From Methyloceanibacter superfactus (GTDB taxonomy: Bacteria; Pseudomonadota; Alphaproteobacteria; Rhizobiales; Methyloligellaceae): DNA of 64,000 bases. The stretch spans positions 1 through 64,000 of the forward strand of contig NZ_LPWF01000037.1 in NCBI RefSeq assembly GCF_001723305.1. Reading direction: 5' to 3'. Position numbers and translations under genes: made by a program. How positions within the stretch are numbered: the stretch's first letter is position 1; every line of letters begins with the position of its first letter. Below, in pieces: positions 35,777 to 48,206 of the stretch. The notes under the pieces were generated by a model. It was not told where the DNA came from, did no database searches, and saw only the letters and a program-made list of their open reading frames with translations.

Positions 35777-37420
35777 GTGCCCGTGAGGCGCGAGGCTCCC
35801 GTGACCAGTTTCGGCAAGCCGCCAACGCACGCGCTGAGCGCAGGCAATGGCATCGTCGTGGTGGGCGCCGGTTTGGCCGGCCTGTTCACCGCGCTGAAGC
35901 TCGCGCCCCTTCCCGTGACGGTGATCTCGCCGACGCGGCTGGGGGAAGGCGCCTCCAGCCTATGGGCGCAGGCTGGCATCGCCGCGGCGCTCGCCGAGGG
36001 CGACACGCCGGAGGATCACGCCGCCGACACGATCCGTGCCGGCGCCGGCATTGTCGACGAGGCCGTAGCCTTGTTCATGGCGCAGGAGGCGCGCGAGCGC
36101 ATCGAGGATCTGTTGCGCTACGGCGTGCCCTTCGACAAGGACCTCGAAGGCCGCTTGAGCCTGAGCCACGAGGCGGCCCATCGCAGCCGCCGCATTCGCC
36201 ACGTCAAGCGGCGACACGGCCGGCCGCGCCATCATGGGCGCGATCACGGCGGCCGCGCGCGCCACGCCCTCGATCACCGTGCTCGAAGCTATACCGCTCG
36301 CGATCTCATCGTGCGCCACGGCCGGGTCCGGGGCATCGCGCTGGCGCCGGCCGACGGCGAGACCAGGACGCAAGGGCTGGTGCTGCCCGCGCGGGCCGTG
36401 GTGCTGGCGACCGGTGGCGCCGGACAGGTCTATGCTATCACCACCAATCCGCATGAAGCCCGCGGCGAAGGCGTCGCCATTGCCGCACGCGCTGGAGCGG
36501 TGGTCGCCGATGCGGAATTCGTGCAATTCCATCCTACCGCCATCGATATCGGCCGCGATCCCGCGCCGCTCGCCACCGAGGCGCTGCGTGGCGAGGGCGC
36601 GCTCCTGATCAATTCCAGGGGCGAACGCTTCATGCGCGCGGTGCATGAGGACGCCGAGCTCGGCCCGCGCGACGTGGTGGCCCGCGCCGTTCACCGCGAG
36701 GTCGTCGGCGGCCGCGGCGCCTTTCTCGATTGCCGTCCTTTGGGGCCGGCCCTCGCCGATCACTTCCCCGCGGTGGTGGAGACGTGCCGGTCCGCCGGCA
36801 TCGATCCCGTCACCGAGCCGATCCCGGTGGCGCCGGCGGCCATTACCACATGGGCGGTATCTCACCGACGGCACGTGGGCCGCAGCACGGTCGACGGGCT
36901 GTGGGCGTGTGGCGAGGTGGCCTCGACCGGCGCCCACGGCGCCAACCGGCTGGCCTCCAACTCGCTGCTGGAGGCGGTCGTGTTCGGGGCGCTCGCCAAC
37001 GATATCGCGGCCACCCTGCCCCCGTTGCCGTCCCGGACGGTCGCGGCACAAGCGCCGCTGGACGCCCCGCGGCATCACAATGCGAAAGCCGAGCACACGC
37101 TTCGCCACACCATGGCGGCCGACGCCGGCGTGGTGCGGGACGCCCAGTCCCTCATCACGGCGCTCACCACCATCGTTGCGCTCGAACGCGAGAGCGAAGG
37201 CGATCCGCAGCTGGCCAATATGCTCACCACGGCGAAACTGATCGCATCCGCCGCTCTGGTGCGGACGGAGAGCCGTGGCGCACAGTTCCGCAGCGACTAT
37301 CCGGCATCGATTGACGCCCAGGCGAAGCGGAGCTTCCTCACTCTCTCGCAGGCGGACGCCATCGCCCGGAAAGCCGCAGGCGCCTCGAGCCCCCCGCGCC
37401 TGCGCGTGGTGGCGCAGTGA
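35777..37420 (+). CDS. nadB: L-aspartate oxidase (two pairs of compensating indels)
   Basis: FAD enzyme oxidising L-aspartate to iminoaspartate. Residues: GIVVVGAGLAGLFTALKLA (FAD site), LWAQAGIAAAL, and GEVASTGAHGANRLASNSLLEA. Two segments are scrambled by single-base changes that restore the frame: an extra A near 36206 and a lost G near 36288 (true sequence VSGDTAGRAIMGAITAAARA, then GYTARDLIV), and a lost C near 36840 with an extra G near 36878, which hides the substrate-site HYHMGGI. Both are probably sequence errors. GTG 35777 or GTG 35801 (GAGG upstream) may be the start. GTGA overlap with nadC. Confidence 0.92.
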   Translation: MPVRREAPVTSFGKPPTHALSAGNGIVVVGAGLAGLFTALKLAPLPVTVISPTRLGEGASSLWAQAGIAAALAEGDTPEDHAADTIRAGAGIVDEAVALFMAQEARERIEDLLRYGVPFDKDLEGRLSLSHEAAHRSRRIRHVKRRHGRPRHHGRDHGGRARHALDHRARSYTARDLIVRHGRVRGIALAPADGETRTQGLVLPARAVVLATGGAGQVYAITTNPHEARGEGVAIAARAGAVVADAEFVQFHPTAIDIGRDPAPLATEALRGEGALLINSRGERFMRAVHEDAELGPRDVVARAVHREVVGGRGAFLDCRPLGPALADHFPAVVETCRSAGIDPVTEPIPVAPAAITTWAVSHRRHVGRSTVDGLWACGEVASTGAHGANRLASNSLLEAVVFGALANDIAATLPPLPSRTVAAQAPLDAPRHHNAKAEHTLRHTMAADAGVVRDAQSLITALTTIVALERESEGDPQLANMLTTAKLIASAALVRTESRGAQFRSDYPASIDAQAKRSFLTLSQADAIARKAAGASSPPRLRVVAQ

Positions 37421-38286
37421 CGAAGGAGACGCATCCCAAGCTCGAGCTGCCCAAGCTGCTCGTCGACCAAGCGGTTCGCACCGCGCTGGCCGAGGATCTC
37501 GGGCTCGCGGGAGACATCACCACCGATCCCATCATTGCGCCTGATGCTCAAGGCGAGGCGACGATCGTTTCGCGGCAACCGGGCGTGGTCGCCGGTCTCG
37601 ATCTCGTCGAGGCCGCGTTCAAGACGCTCGATCCGCAAAGCTCGGTCGCGCGGGTGGTGGACGATGGCGGTAAGGTCGAGTCTGGCGGCGCCATCGCGCG
37701 CGTTCAGGCACGCACACGCGCGCTACTCACGGGCGAACGCACCGCCCTCAACTTCCTGGGCCGTCTCAGCGGCATCGCCACGCTGACGCCGCCTATGTGG
37801 CGGCGGTCGAAGGCACGGGCGCGCGCATGCCTGCACGCGCAAGACGACGCCGGGCTTACGCGCCTCGAGAAATACGCGGTGCGCTGCGGCGGCGGGGTCA
37901 ACCACCGCTTCGGCCTCTATGACGCCGTTCTGGTGAAGGACAACCACATCGCCGCCGCGGGCGGACTCGCGGCGGCGCTCGAGCGGCTGCGCCCGCGCGC
38001 CGGTCACATGGTCAAGGTCGAGGTCGAGGTGGATACGCTTCAGCAGCTTGAGGAGGCTTTGCGCTTCCCGATCAATGCGGTGTTACTCGACAATATGGAC
38101 GTGGAGACGCTCAAGAAGGCGGTGACGCTCGCGAAGGGCAAGGTGCTGACCGAGGCGTCGGGCGGCGTCAATCTAGAGACAGTGGGGAAAATCGCGGCGG
38201 CGGGGGTCGACCTGATCTCGGTCGGCGCGCTTACTCACTCCCCGCGTAACCTAGACTCATCACTGGAGTGGGCGCCGGACCGCTAG
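37417..38286 (+). CDS. nadC: Nicotinate-nucleotide diphosphorylase (three compensating losses)
   Basis: Converts quinolinate and PRPP to nicotinate mononucleotide. The ends are clear: LAEDLGLAGDITTDPII near residue 24, ARTRALLTGERTALNFLGRLSGIATLT near 90, EKYAVRCGGGVNHRFGLYDAVLVKDNHI, and LTEASGGVNLETV. Between about 37790 and 37866 the literal translation loses the quinolinate-binding CTRKTTPGLRA, which appears in another frame. Losses near 37790, 37833 and 37866 explain it and keep the frame. The 3' end overlaps convergent sleB by 56 bases. Confidence 0.93.
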   Translation: MTKETHPKLELPKLLVDQAVRTALAEDLGLAGDITTDPIIAPDAQGEATIVSRQPGVVAGLDLVEAAFKTLDPQSSVARVVDDGGKVESGGAIARVQARTRALLTGERTALNFLGRLSGIATLTPPMWRRSKARARACLHAQDDAGLTRLEKYAVRCGGGVNHRFGLYDAVLVKDNHIAAAGGLAAALERLRPRAGHMVKVEVEVDTLQQLEEALRFPINAVLLDNMDVETLKKAVTLAKGKVLTEASGGVNLETVGKIAAAGVDLISVGALTHSPRNLDSSLEWAPDR

Positions 38287-39433
38287 TGCCGGCGACGGCG
38301 CTGACCGATCCGGTCACTGAATCGGTCACCGCACTCACGGACCCCGTGACGGCACTCACCGCGGATGCGAGCGAAAGCGTCGGGGTGAGCAAGTAGCCTG
38401 AATCGTCGGAGTTGGTGCTGCTGTCGGCGTCATCAGCCGCAGCCTCGACCACATACGGCTCCTCGTTGCGCTTCTTATAGAAGATGTGCCGGCCGATCTT
38501 GTCGATCTTGTTCATCTGGCGGGCCCAGCGCGGGTTCACATAGTTCGCATGATAGAAGGTGGAATATCCCACCTCGGGGAGCCATTGCTCGCCAGACATG
38601 ATCTCTTTGGCGAGATCCTGGGCCAGCGCCCATTGCTCGTTGTTGCGCGGATTGTCGGAATGACCATCACAGGCGAATGAGAACTGACAACCTTTGCGCA
38701 TTTGGCCTTGATAGACGACGCCGCAAATGGTCTCCGGGAAGAGCGGGCTGCGCACGCGGTTGAGGATCACCTGACCCACGGCGATCTGGCCGCGTTTCGG
38801 CTCGCCGCGCGCCTCGAAATAGATGGCAGTGGAGAGACAGCGGCGCTCGCGGTCCTCGAACTCGGCTTGGGTCTCGCCCTTGTAGCGGAAGTCGAGCGCA
38901 TCGGAGCTGGCCTGATAGGCGAGTTCGTCGGGTGAAGGCCGGAACGCGTCGACTTGGAAGTCGGCGTTGAACGGCGAGGAGTAGCTCGCGTTCATGAAAA
39001 GAGAATTCTCGGAGCGGCCCGCGGGCGGAACCTTGAGCGCCACCTCGGTGGTGGCCCTGAGGCGGTCGCCCTTGGCATCGCGGCTCACGGCCGAGACGGC
39101 CTCGGCCAGGTTGGGACCCCCGGCGAGGCTTGCGGTCACAAGCTGCTTGCCAGCGTCGGCCGCAGCCTGCGTGGTGACGTAACGGTCGGCGCGAGGCCCT
39201 TTACGGCCACTGGTGAAGAGTTCTTCGGCTTGGCGCGAGATCTGGCTGGGTGTCGCGGATGCGTCTGCGGTCCGGGCCGCCGTTGTCACGGCGCCGGGGT
39301 CCGACAAATAAAGCTCGACCTCGGTGGCGAGGGGGCTGCCCGGAAAGGCAACAAAATAACCCATGCCAATGAGGGGAAGCGGCACGAACGCAGCTATTGC
39401 GTGCCACATCCGACGAGACGAGCGTCGGCCCAT
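38231..39433 (-). CDS. Cell-wall hydrolase, SleB family
   Basis: A 400-residue exported peptidoglycan hydrolase (lytic transglycosylase fold). The N terminus is a membrane anchor or signal (IAAFVPLPLIGMGYFVAFP). The Hydrolase_2 domain (residues 190-310) contains LSTAIYFEARGEPKRGQ with the catalytic Glu, VAVGQVILNRV-like and CQFSFACDGH. The C-terminal tail is a Ser/Val/Thr-rich repeat (SAVTGSVSAVTDSVTGSVSA). Its last 56 bases lie over the 3' end of convergent nadC, which is unusual; a frame error near the tail is possible. Confidence 0.87.
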   Translation of the reverse strand: MGRRSSRRMWHAIAAFVPLPLIGMGYFVAFPGSPLATEVELYLSDPGAVTTAARTADASATPSQISRQAEELFTSGRKGPRADRYVTTQAAADAGKQLVTASLAGGPNLAEAVSAVSRDAKGDRLRATTEVALKVPPAGRSENSLFMNASYSSPFNADFQVDAFRPSPDELAYQASSDALDFRYKGETQAEFEDRERRCLSTAIYFEARGEPKRGQIAVGQVILNRVRSPLFPETICGVVYQGQMRKGCQFSFACDGHSDNPRNNEQWALAQDLAKEIMSGEQWLPEVGYSTFYHANYVNPRWARQMNKIDKIGRHIFYKKRNEEPYVVEAAADDADSSTNSDDSGYLLTPTLSLASAVSAVTGSVSAVTDSVTGSVSAVAGTSGPAPTPVMSLGYAGSE

Positions 39434-39697
39434 TATCCCTCCAGGTCCCCAAAACCCGTGGGAAACCGCCGGCAGAGCCAGACGTCCCCCACATTTACCT
39501 TACCGGCGCGCAGCATCAGCGGCGAAAGTAAGGCGTCCCCTTATCACCCAGGCAAATTGGTGGGGAAATCAACGTCTTAGCTTAGAAGTCCCCCACCGGT
39601 ACATGCCCGGAGTCCCGTCTATTGCCGTAAACGTTGCCCGAGAATTTAGGGCAAATTGTGGTTATCGGCAACGGTCGCCTATTTCGGCTGGTAAGGG

Positions 39698-42403
<2,706 letters not shown>

Positions 42404-42485
42404 TGCTCGTTCCATGGTTCTCCCGCCAAGTCCGACCTTTTAACCTTCCGGCGGGCTTCACACAAACGGGGGCAAGGGGGAAGGC

Positions 42486-42902
42486 TCAAGGACGAACGGG
42501 CCGCCGCATCCTTGCGTTCCGGTGGGCGATGAAGTCGCCGCTGGGAATGAGACGCACCGCCGGCGCTTCGCGCACGCCGTAAGCCCAGGCGGTCAACCTG
42601 CCGCCGCCGGCGAGCGTCACCTCAAGGGAACTCCGCGCATAATAGGCATCCCCACCCTCGTAGGTATCCAATTCGACAAGCAGACGGCCCCCGAGCGGAA
42701 GTGCGAAGACGTCGCCCACCACCATGCGCCTTTCGGCCGCATCGAAGACCGCGGCGGGATACCAGCCGAAATCATAGAGGCGTCCGGGCGCGGTGCCCTT
42801 GCCGATGAGGCGCGCCTGCGACGAAAGGCGGCGCGCCATGGGATGGTCGCTCTCGGAGCGCAGCGTGCCGTAGACGAAGATGTGACTCGGGTCGGCGTCC
42901 AT
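42486..42902 (-). CDS. Gamma-glutamylcyclotransferase-like protein (AIG2/GGCT)
   Basis: A 138-residue AIG2-like domain. The substrate loop is FVYGTLRSE near residue 10, with the catalytic Glu in DTYEGGDAYYAR near residue 80. Related enzymes convert gamma-glutamyl amines or peptides to 5-oxoproline; the substrate here is unknown. It lies between glyS and ppdK on the same strand and may be cotranscribed. Confidence 0.87.
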   Translation of the reverse strand: MDADPSHIFVYGTLRSESDHPMARRLSSQARLIGKGTAPGRLYDFGWYPAAVFDAAERRMVVGDVFALPLGGRLLVELDTYEGGDAYYARSSLEVTLAGGGRLTAWAYGVREAPAVRLIPSGDFIAHRNARMRRPVRP

Positions 42903-42918
42903 GGACGGCACTATAACG

Positions 42919-44970
42919 TTACCCGGAGATCTTGGAGAAGTCGGCGACCGTTTGCGTGGTGGCGCGGATGCGGTTCAGCAGCCGCAAGCGATTCTCGCGC
43001 AGCTTCGGATCGTCGGCATTGACCGTGACGGAATCGAAGAAGGCATCGACCGGCGCGCGCAGCAGTGCCATGGCGGACATGGCCGCCTCGAAGTCCTCGT
43101 TGGCGACGGCCGAAGCGGCCGCCTGCTCCACCTCGTCGACGGCTTTGGCCAGCGCCTTCTCCTCGGGCAGCTCGAGCAGCGCCGGGTCGGGCGCCTGATC
43201 GTATTTGCGGCCATCCTTCTTCTCTTCGATGCGCAGGATGTTCTCGGCGCGCTTGGTGCCGGCCAATAAATTGGCGCCGTCGTCGCTGTCGAGGAAGCGG
43301 CCCAATGCCTCCACGCGGGCCACGATCATCAACAAATCGTCGCCGCCGAGCGCGAACACGGCATCCACCAGATCATGGCGTGCGCCTTGGTCGCGGAGAT
43401 AGACCTTGAGGCGATCGGCGAAGAAGTCGAGAAGGCTCTGCGCAACTTGATCTTTTTGCCTAGCGTCGCCGGGGAGTTGCGCGCGAATCTGCCGCAACAA
43501 TGGCAGCCGCACTTCGTTCTCGAGAATGATGCGGATGACGCCGAGCGCGGCACGGCGCAGCGCATAAGGATCTTTCGAGCCGGTCGGCTTCTCGTCGATG
43601 GCCCAGAAGCCCACCAGCGTATCGAGTTTGTCGGCGAGCGCCACGGCGATGGCGACAGGATCGCGCGGCACCGCGTCGGTGGGCCCTTGCGGCTTGTAAT
43701 GGGCGGCGATGGCGTCGGCGACGGGCAGCCGTTCCTTCTGGTCGAGCGCGTAATAGCGGCCCATCACGCCTTGCAGCTCGGGAAACTCGCCGACCATGTC
43801 GGTGACGAGGTCGGCCTTGGCCAGGATCGCGGCACGTTCCGCGTCATCCGGATCGGCGCCGACCAAAGGCGCCAGCGCGCGGGCAAGACGGAAGATGCGC
43901 TGCACGCGCTCATATTGGCTGCCGAGCTTCTCGTGGAAGGTGATCTCTTTCAGATGCACCACGCGATCCTCGAGCGAGAGCTTGCGGTCCTGGTCGTAGA
44001 AGAACTTGGCGTCGGCGAGCCGGGCGCGGATCACCCGCTCATTGCCCTCGGTGATTTTCTTGCCGCCGTCCTCAGCCTTGAGGTTGGCGACGAGGATGAA
44101 GCGGTTGGCGAGTTTGTCGCCCTTCTTGAGCGAGAAGCATTTCTGGTGCGCCTTCATCGCCGTGGCCAGGACCTCCGGCGGCACGGACAGGAAGTCCGCG
44201 TCGAACTCGCCCATGAGGACCACGGGCCATTCGGTGAGCCCGGCATTCTCGGCAAGCAGCGCTTCGTCCTCGATAAGGGCCAGATCCTGCTTGGCGGCGA
44301 GCTTGTGGGCCTGCTTCGAGATCAGCGCGGCGCGCTCCTCGCCGTCGAGAATGACGAACGCCTCGCGCAGCTTCTCCGTGTAGTCCTTGAAGCTTTTCAC
44401 GGCGAAGGCCTTGGGCGCCATGAAGCGATGGCCACGCGTCTCCTTGCCGCTTTTCAATCCGTCGATGTCGAAGTCGACCACCTTGCCGTCGAGCAGGCAG
44501 AGGATGGATTGGAGCGGCCGCACCCAGCGGAGCTTACCGGAGCCCCAGCGCATGGATTTCGGCCAGGGAAAGTTGCGGACGATGTCGGGCACGATCTCGG
44601 CCACGACGTCCGCCGTCGGGCGCCCGGGCTTCTCGATCAGCGCGACGTAATAGCTTCCCTTCTTGTCCTCGCGCACTTCCGCCTGATCGACGGAAGCGAG
44701 CCCGGCGGATTTCAAGAAGCCGGCGATCGCTTGCTCGGGCGCATCGACGCGCGGGCCTTTGCGCTCCTCGCTGACATCGGGGGAGCGCTTGGGAAGGCCA
44801 TCGATCATGGCGGTTAGGCGGCGCGGCGTGGCGAAGGTCTTGATCTCGCCGAATTCGAGCCCGGCGGCTTTGAGCTTGTCGCCGAGCAGGCGCGCAAGGT
44901 CCGCGCGCGCGCGGTTTTGCATCCGCGCCGGGATCTCCTCGGAGAAAAGTTCAAGCAGAAGCTCAGCCAT
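42919..44970 (-). CDS. glyS: Glycyl-tRNA synthetase beta subunit
   Basis: The 683-residue beta subunit of the heterotetrameric synthetase. It starts [21 protein letters not shown] and keeps the family blocks [41 protein letters not shown] and the C-terminal anticodon-binding-like region with a DALR-type helix bundle. It overlaps the 3' end of glyQ by 8 bases. Essential for charging tRNA-Gly. Confidence 0.97.
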   Translation of the reverse strand: MAELLLELFSEEIPARMQNRARADLARLLGDKLKAAGLEFGEIKTFATPRRLTAMIDGLPKRSPDVSEERKGPRVDAPEQAIAGFLKSAGLASVDQAEVREDKKGSYYVALIEKPGRPTADVVAEIVPDIVRNFPWPKSMRWGSGKLRWVRPLQSILCLLDGKVVDFDIDGLKSGKETRGHRFMAPKAFAVKSFKDYTEKLREAFVILDGEERAALISKQAHKLAAKQDLALIEDEALLAENAGLTEWPVVLMGEFDADFLSVPPEVLATAMKAHQKCFSLKKGDKLANRFILVANLKAEDGGKKITEGNERVIRARLADAKFFYDQDRKLSLEDRVVHLKEITFHEKLGSQYERVQRIFRLARALAPLVGADPDDAERAAILAKADLVTDMVGEFPELQGVMGRYYALDQKERLPVADAIAAHYKPQGPTDAVPRDPVAIAVALADKLDTLVGFWAIDEKPTGSKDPYALRRAALGVIRIILENEVRLPLLRQIRAQLPGDARQKDQVAQSLLDFFADRLKVYLRDQGARHDLVDAVFALGGDDLLMIVARVEALGRFLDSDDGANLLAGTKRAENILRIEEKKDGRKYDQAPDPALLELPEEKALAKAVDEVEQAAASAVANEDFEAAMSAMALLRAPVDAFFDSVTVNADDPKLRENRLRLLNRIRATTQTVADFSKISG

Positions 44971-45895
44971 GGGCCCCGCCTGCTTCGGTCTTGAGCCATG
45001 CGGCGCAGCAGGCCTTGGTGAGATCGCGCACGCGCAGGATATAGGCTTGGCGCTCGGTCACGGAGATGACGCCGCGAGCGTCGAGCAGATTGAAGATATG
45101 CGAGGCTTTGATGGCCTGGTCGTAGGCCGGCAGCACCATGAGATGGCGCGCGCCCTTATCGCCCTTGGCCAACAGCGATTTGCACTCGGCCTCGGCGGCT
45201 CGGAAATCCTCGAGCAGCTTGGCGGTGTCGGCATGCTCGAAATTGAAGCGTGAATATTCCTGCTCGCTCTGCAGGAACACGTCGCCATAGGTGACCTTGT
45301 CGTCGCCCACTCCGCCGTTGAAGTTGAGATCGTAGACGTTGTCGACACCCTGCACATACATGGCCAGGCGCTCGAGCCCATAGGTCAGCTCGCCGGAAAC
45401 GGGATCGCAGTCGAAGCCGCCGACCTGCTGGAAATAGGTGAACTGCGACACTTCCATGCCATCGCACCACACCTCCCAGCCGAGACCCCAGGCGCCGAGC
45501 GTCGGGCTCTCCCAGTCGTCCTCGACGAAGCGGATGTCGTGGTTCTTGGGGTCGATGCCGATAGCGTAGAGGCTCTCCAGATAGAGGTCCTGGATGTCCG
45601 GCGGCGACGGCTTCAGGATCACCTGGAACTGGTAGTAGTGCTGCAAACGGTTCGGGTTCTCGCCATAGCGGCCGTCCTTGGGCCGCCGCGAGGGCTGCAC
45701 GTAAGCCGCGCGCCAATGCTTCGGCCCCAGAGAGCGCAAGGTAGTGGCCGGGTGAAACGTCCCCGCCCCCATTTCCATGTCATATGGCTGGAGGATGACG
45801 CAGCCGTGGTCGGCCCAGAAGCGCTCAAGCCTGAGGATCAGGTCCTGAAAGGACGGCGCAGGCTTGCGCCCCTCGGATTTCTCAAGTTTGGCCAT
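44963..45895 (-). CDS. glyQ: Glycyl-tRNA synthetase alpha subunit
   Basis: The 310-residue catalytic alpha subunit. Class II motifs are visible: the [21 protein letters not shown] region near residue 45, [22 protein letters not shown] and the strongly conserved FTYFQQVGG and [14 protein letters not shown]. The tail is slightly longer than average. It overlaps glyS by 8 bases and is 134 bases after the small membrane-protein gene at 46030. Confidence 0.97.
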   Translation of the reverse strand: MAKLEKSEGRKPAPSFQDLILRLERFWADHGCVILQPYDMEMGAGTFHPATTLRSLGPKHWRAAYVQPSRRPKDGRYGENPNRLQHYYQFQVILKPSPPDIQDLYLESLYAIGIDPKNHDIRFVEDDWESPTLGAWGLGWEVWCDGMEVSQFTYFQQVGGFDCDPVSGELTYGLERLAMYVQGVDNVYDLNFNGGVGDDKVTYGDVFLQSEQEYSRFNFEHADTAKLLEDFRAAEAECKSLLAKGDKGARHLMVLPAYDQAIKASHIFNLLDARGVISVTERQAYILRVRDLTKACCAAWLKTEAGGAHG

Positions 45896-46029
45896 GTCGA
45901 CTCAAAGGCGTGACGGGATTTCGCGCGCACGCTATTCGCCTATGCGCGCCAAGGGAAGCCATAAGGGAAGCCATGCTTTGTCGAGGATAACAATGGCCGG
46001 GCCGTTAACGGCGCAAGGCTAGCACGCCC

Positions 46030-46227
46030 TCAATGCATCTGCTTCGGCCGGTAGACGCCGGTGACCGGGTCCTGCTCGAGCGGCACGGCGCTGTCGAGCT
46101 CGCGGCGCTCCATCGCCTCTTGGGCCGAGCGCAGGTCGGCGGCCACGCGGTCCTGCTCCTTGCGCAGGAAACGGCGGGCGAGCCACAGCCCGGCGCCGGC
46201 GGCAATCAGGAGAAGGACCTGCGGCAT
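46030..46227 (-). CDS. Small membrane-anchored hypothetical protein
   Basis: A 65-residue protein with one N-terminal transmembrane helix (MPQVLLLIAAGAGLWLARRF) and a charged coiled-coil-like tail (RKEQDRVAADLRSAQEAMERREL) ending DPVTGVYRPKQMH. It follows sppA by 3 bases and precedes glyQ, so it is probably in the same operon. Function unknown. Confidence 0.7.
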   Translation of the reverse strand: MPQVLLLIAAGAGLWLARRFLRKEQDRVAADLRSAQEAMERRELDSAVPLEQDPVTGVYRPKQMH

Positions 46228-46230
46228 GGC

Positions 46231-47129
46231 TTACAACCCAAAGCGCGACCAAAGCGCCCGCGCCTCGATCGCCGAGATAGCGTCGGCGGCGAGCCCGCCC
46301 GGCGACAAGCCGAAGTCGAGCAGACCGCTCTGCGTGAACACGCTCCGCTTGCGGCGGAACCAGGAAGTGGACGGCGCCACCAGCTTGAAGCGCACGTCGT
46401 CGCCGAAGACTTCGCGCATCTTGGAGCGCAGGTCCGAGAGCCCGTCGATCAGGCCGAGCTCGAGAGCGGTCTTGCCGGACCAGAACTCGCCGGTGAACAG
46501 CTCATCGTCGGGCTTGCTGATCTTGGCGCCGCGCCGGGACTTGACCAGATCGATAAAGGCCCGATGCACGTCGAGTTGGATCGCCTTGATGCGCTTCACG
46601 TCGGCCGGCTTCTCGGGCAGGAAGGGATCGAGCACGTCCTTGTTGGCGCCGGCGGTATAGACGCGGCGCTGCACACCGACCTTCTCCATCAGCCCGGTGA
46701 AGCCGAAACTGGCGCTGATCACGCCGATCGAGCCGATGATCGAGCTCTCGTCGGCGTAGATCTCGTCGCCGGCACAAGCCAGCATGTAGCCGCCGGACGC
46801 CGCGACATCCTCGGCGAAGACGTAGACCTTGAGGTCCTTCTCCTCGGCAAGCGCTCTGATGCGTTTGTAGATCAGCGTCGACTGCACCGCCGATCCTCCG
46901 GGGGAATTGATCTGGATGGCCACGGCCTTGGCGCCGCGCATCGTGAAAGCTTCTCGATCGCCGCGGCCGCCGTCGACAGCGAGAGGCCGGGCTTGAGCGG
47001 CATGGTCATGCCGATGGGCCCGGTGAAGCGGAGCACGGGGACGAGCGGCCCGGACTTGGTCCAGGACTCCGGAAGATAGGATTTCATCACCTTGAGGACG
47101 CCGCCGCCCTCGCCTGCCGCGCTGCTCAT
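46231..47129 (-). CDS. sppA: Signal peptide peptidase SppA / S49 peptidase (frameshifted)
   Basis: A membrane serine protease of the SppA type. From ATG 47129 the frame reads the N-terminal segment (SGPLVPVLRFTGPIGMTMPLK and AAAIEK), then a C lost near 46950 joins MRGAKAVAIQINSPGGSAVQ. The catalytic Ser is in EDVAASGGYMLACAGDE, and SSIIGSIGVI is the associated motif. The rest reaches 46231 intact. A single S49 domain of about 300 residues is present. Start alternatives are ATG 47165 and ATG 47087. Confidence 0.88.
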
Positions 47130-47353
47130 ATTGTTCACCGTATCTTTCTCACAGACCCAAATCAAAGATGCTCCTCATTCTGTGCCAATAAAGGCCAGAG
47201 GGGGGCAAGCTTGAAGCCTTTAGTTAAGCCAGAAGCGCGTCGGACATAAGCCCGTCGGGATAGCTTGATATAGTCCGTCTCAATGGTGGGCGTTAGCCCG
47301 CCTCGAGCCCGCGCGCTCGATTGCCGCGCCGGTTCTACGAGGAGGACATTGAA

Positions 47354-47611
47354 ATGAGAAAGTTTGCGATCATGGCGGCATCGGTGGGCGTGCTGGCGTT
47401 CACGCTGGTGTCGCTGGCGCCGCCGTCCGCCGACGCAGGATGGCGCCGCAAGGCCTGGCGGAACGGTTACGGTCCGGGCGTGTCGGTCTATGTCGCGCCG
47501 CGTTATGGCTATTACGCGCCGCGCCGAACCTATCGGTACAACCGGCCTTACAACTATCCCTACGCCTACTATCCCTATTGGCGGAATCGCTACTGGGGCG
47601 GCTGGTACTAG
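47354..47611 (+). CDS. Tyr/Arg-rich small exported protein
   Basis: An 85-residue protein with a clear signal peptide (FAIMAASVGVLAFTLVSLAPP, cleavage before SADAG). The mature part is exceptionally rich in Tyr, Arg and Pro (RYGYYAPRRTYRYNRPYNYP). A strong GGAGGAC precedes ATG 47354. Such proteins occur in many Hyphomicrobiales and their function is not known. A terminator follows 32 bases after the stop. Confidence 0.72.
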   Translation: MRKFAIMAASVGVLAFTLVSLAPPSADAGWRRKAWRNGYGPGVSVYVAPRYGYYAPRRTYRYNRPYNYPYAYYPYWRNRYWGGWY

Positions 47612-47642
47612 GCGAGACGCAACCGCCACAAGCGACGAATTC

Positions 47643-47680
47643 AAGGGCCGTTTCCTTCGGGGAGCGGCCCTTTTCTCTTT
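47643..47680 (+). terminator. Intrinsic terminator with UUCG loop
   Basis: AAGGGCCG (47643-47650) pairs with CGGCCCTT (47665-47672). The inner stem closes on a TTCG tetraloop (CC-TTCG-GG). TTTTCTCTTT follows. It ends the Tyr-rich gene transcript. Confidence 0.88.
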
Positions 47681-47849
47681 ATGCGCCGGCTTCTTCGGCG
47701 CGTCCTTTATGCGGTGAATGCCCGATGAATGGACGCCTCAGCTTCGGTTCAGGCCAGGCCGCCTAGAACGGCACCATGAGCGAGGGACAGCACCTCGCCG
47801 TTTCTGAACCCAAACGCGCGCTTCTGCGCCAAGCTGGAGGTTACATCGA

Positions 47850-48114
47850 TGCTGAAGACAACCCTTCTTGCGGCTGCCGCCTTGTCGTTCGTGGCGCTCG
47901 GTGTCCCCACTGCCGTAGTGCCGGCGGCGGTCACCATGGCGGTGGCGGCGGCCATCACGGTCACCACAACAAGTGGCACAACGGCCCGATCTGGCTGAAT
48001 TACTCCTGGCACTCGTCCTGCCACTACGAGACCAAGAAGGTCCGCATCAAGGTCTGGGACCGCTACGGAAACCCGCACTTCAAGTGGGTCTGGCGTGACG
48101 TCAAGGTCTGCTAG
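47850..48114 (+). CDS. Gly/His-rich small exported protein (frameshifted)
   Basis: ATG 47850 with GGAGG upstream gives a signal peptide (MLKTTLLAAAALSFVALGVP). After one extra base around 47905-47925 the frame continues SAGGGHHGGGGGHHGHHNKW, then PIWLNYSWHSSCHYETKKVR and ends RDVKVC at 48114. The joined product has about 87 residues. The His clusters suggest metal binding, but this is an inference. A terminator follows. Confidence 0.62.
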
Positions 48115-48163
48115 TCAGCCGACCTTGCTGGCCCGAGAGCTCTCCTCACGCTCGGGCGAAATG

Positions 48164-48206
48164 GGGCTGCCGCTTCACCCCCCGAAGCGGCGGCCCTTTT
48201 TCTTTT
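48164..48206 (+). terminator. Intrinsic terminator overlapping 3' end of trmN6
   Basis: A 13-base-pair stem (48164-48176 with 48184-48196, one G-T wobble) and the ACCCCCC loop, followed by a T-rich tract starting 48197. It terminates the Gly/His-rich gene. The right arm also encodes the last residues of the convergent trmN6, whose stop codon is at 48175-48177. Confidence 0.85.

Noticed and set aside
46001-46012. Palindrome GCCGTTAACGGC upstream of glyQ
   Set aside because: A single short palindrome in a GC-rich gap, with no second copy; no assigned role.
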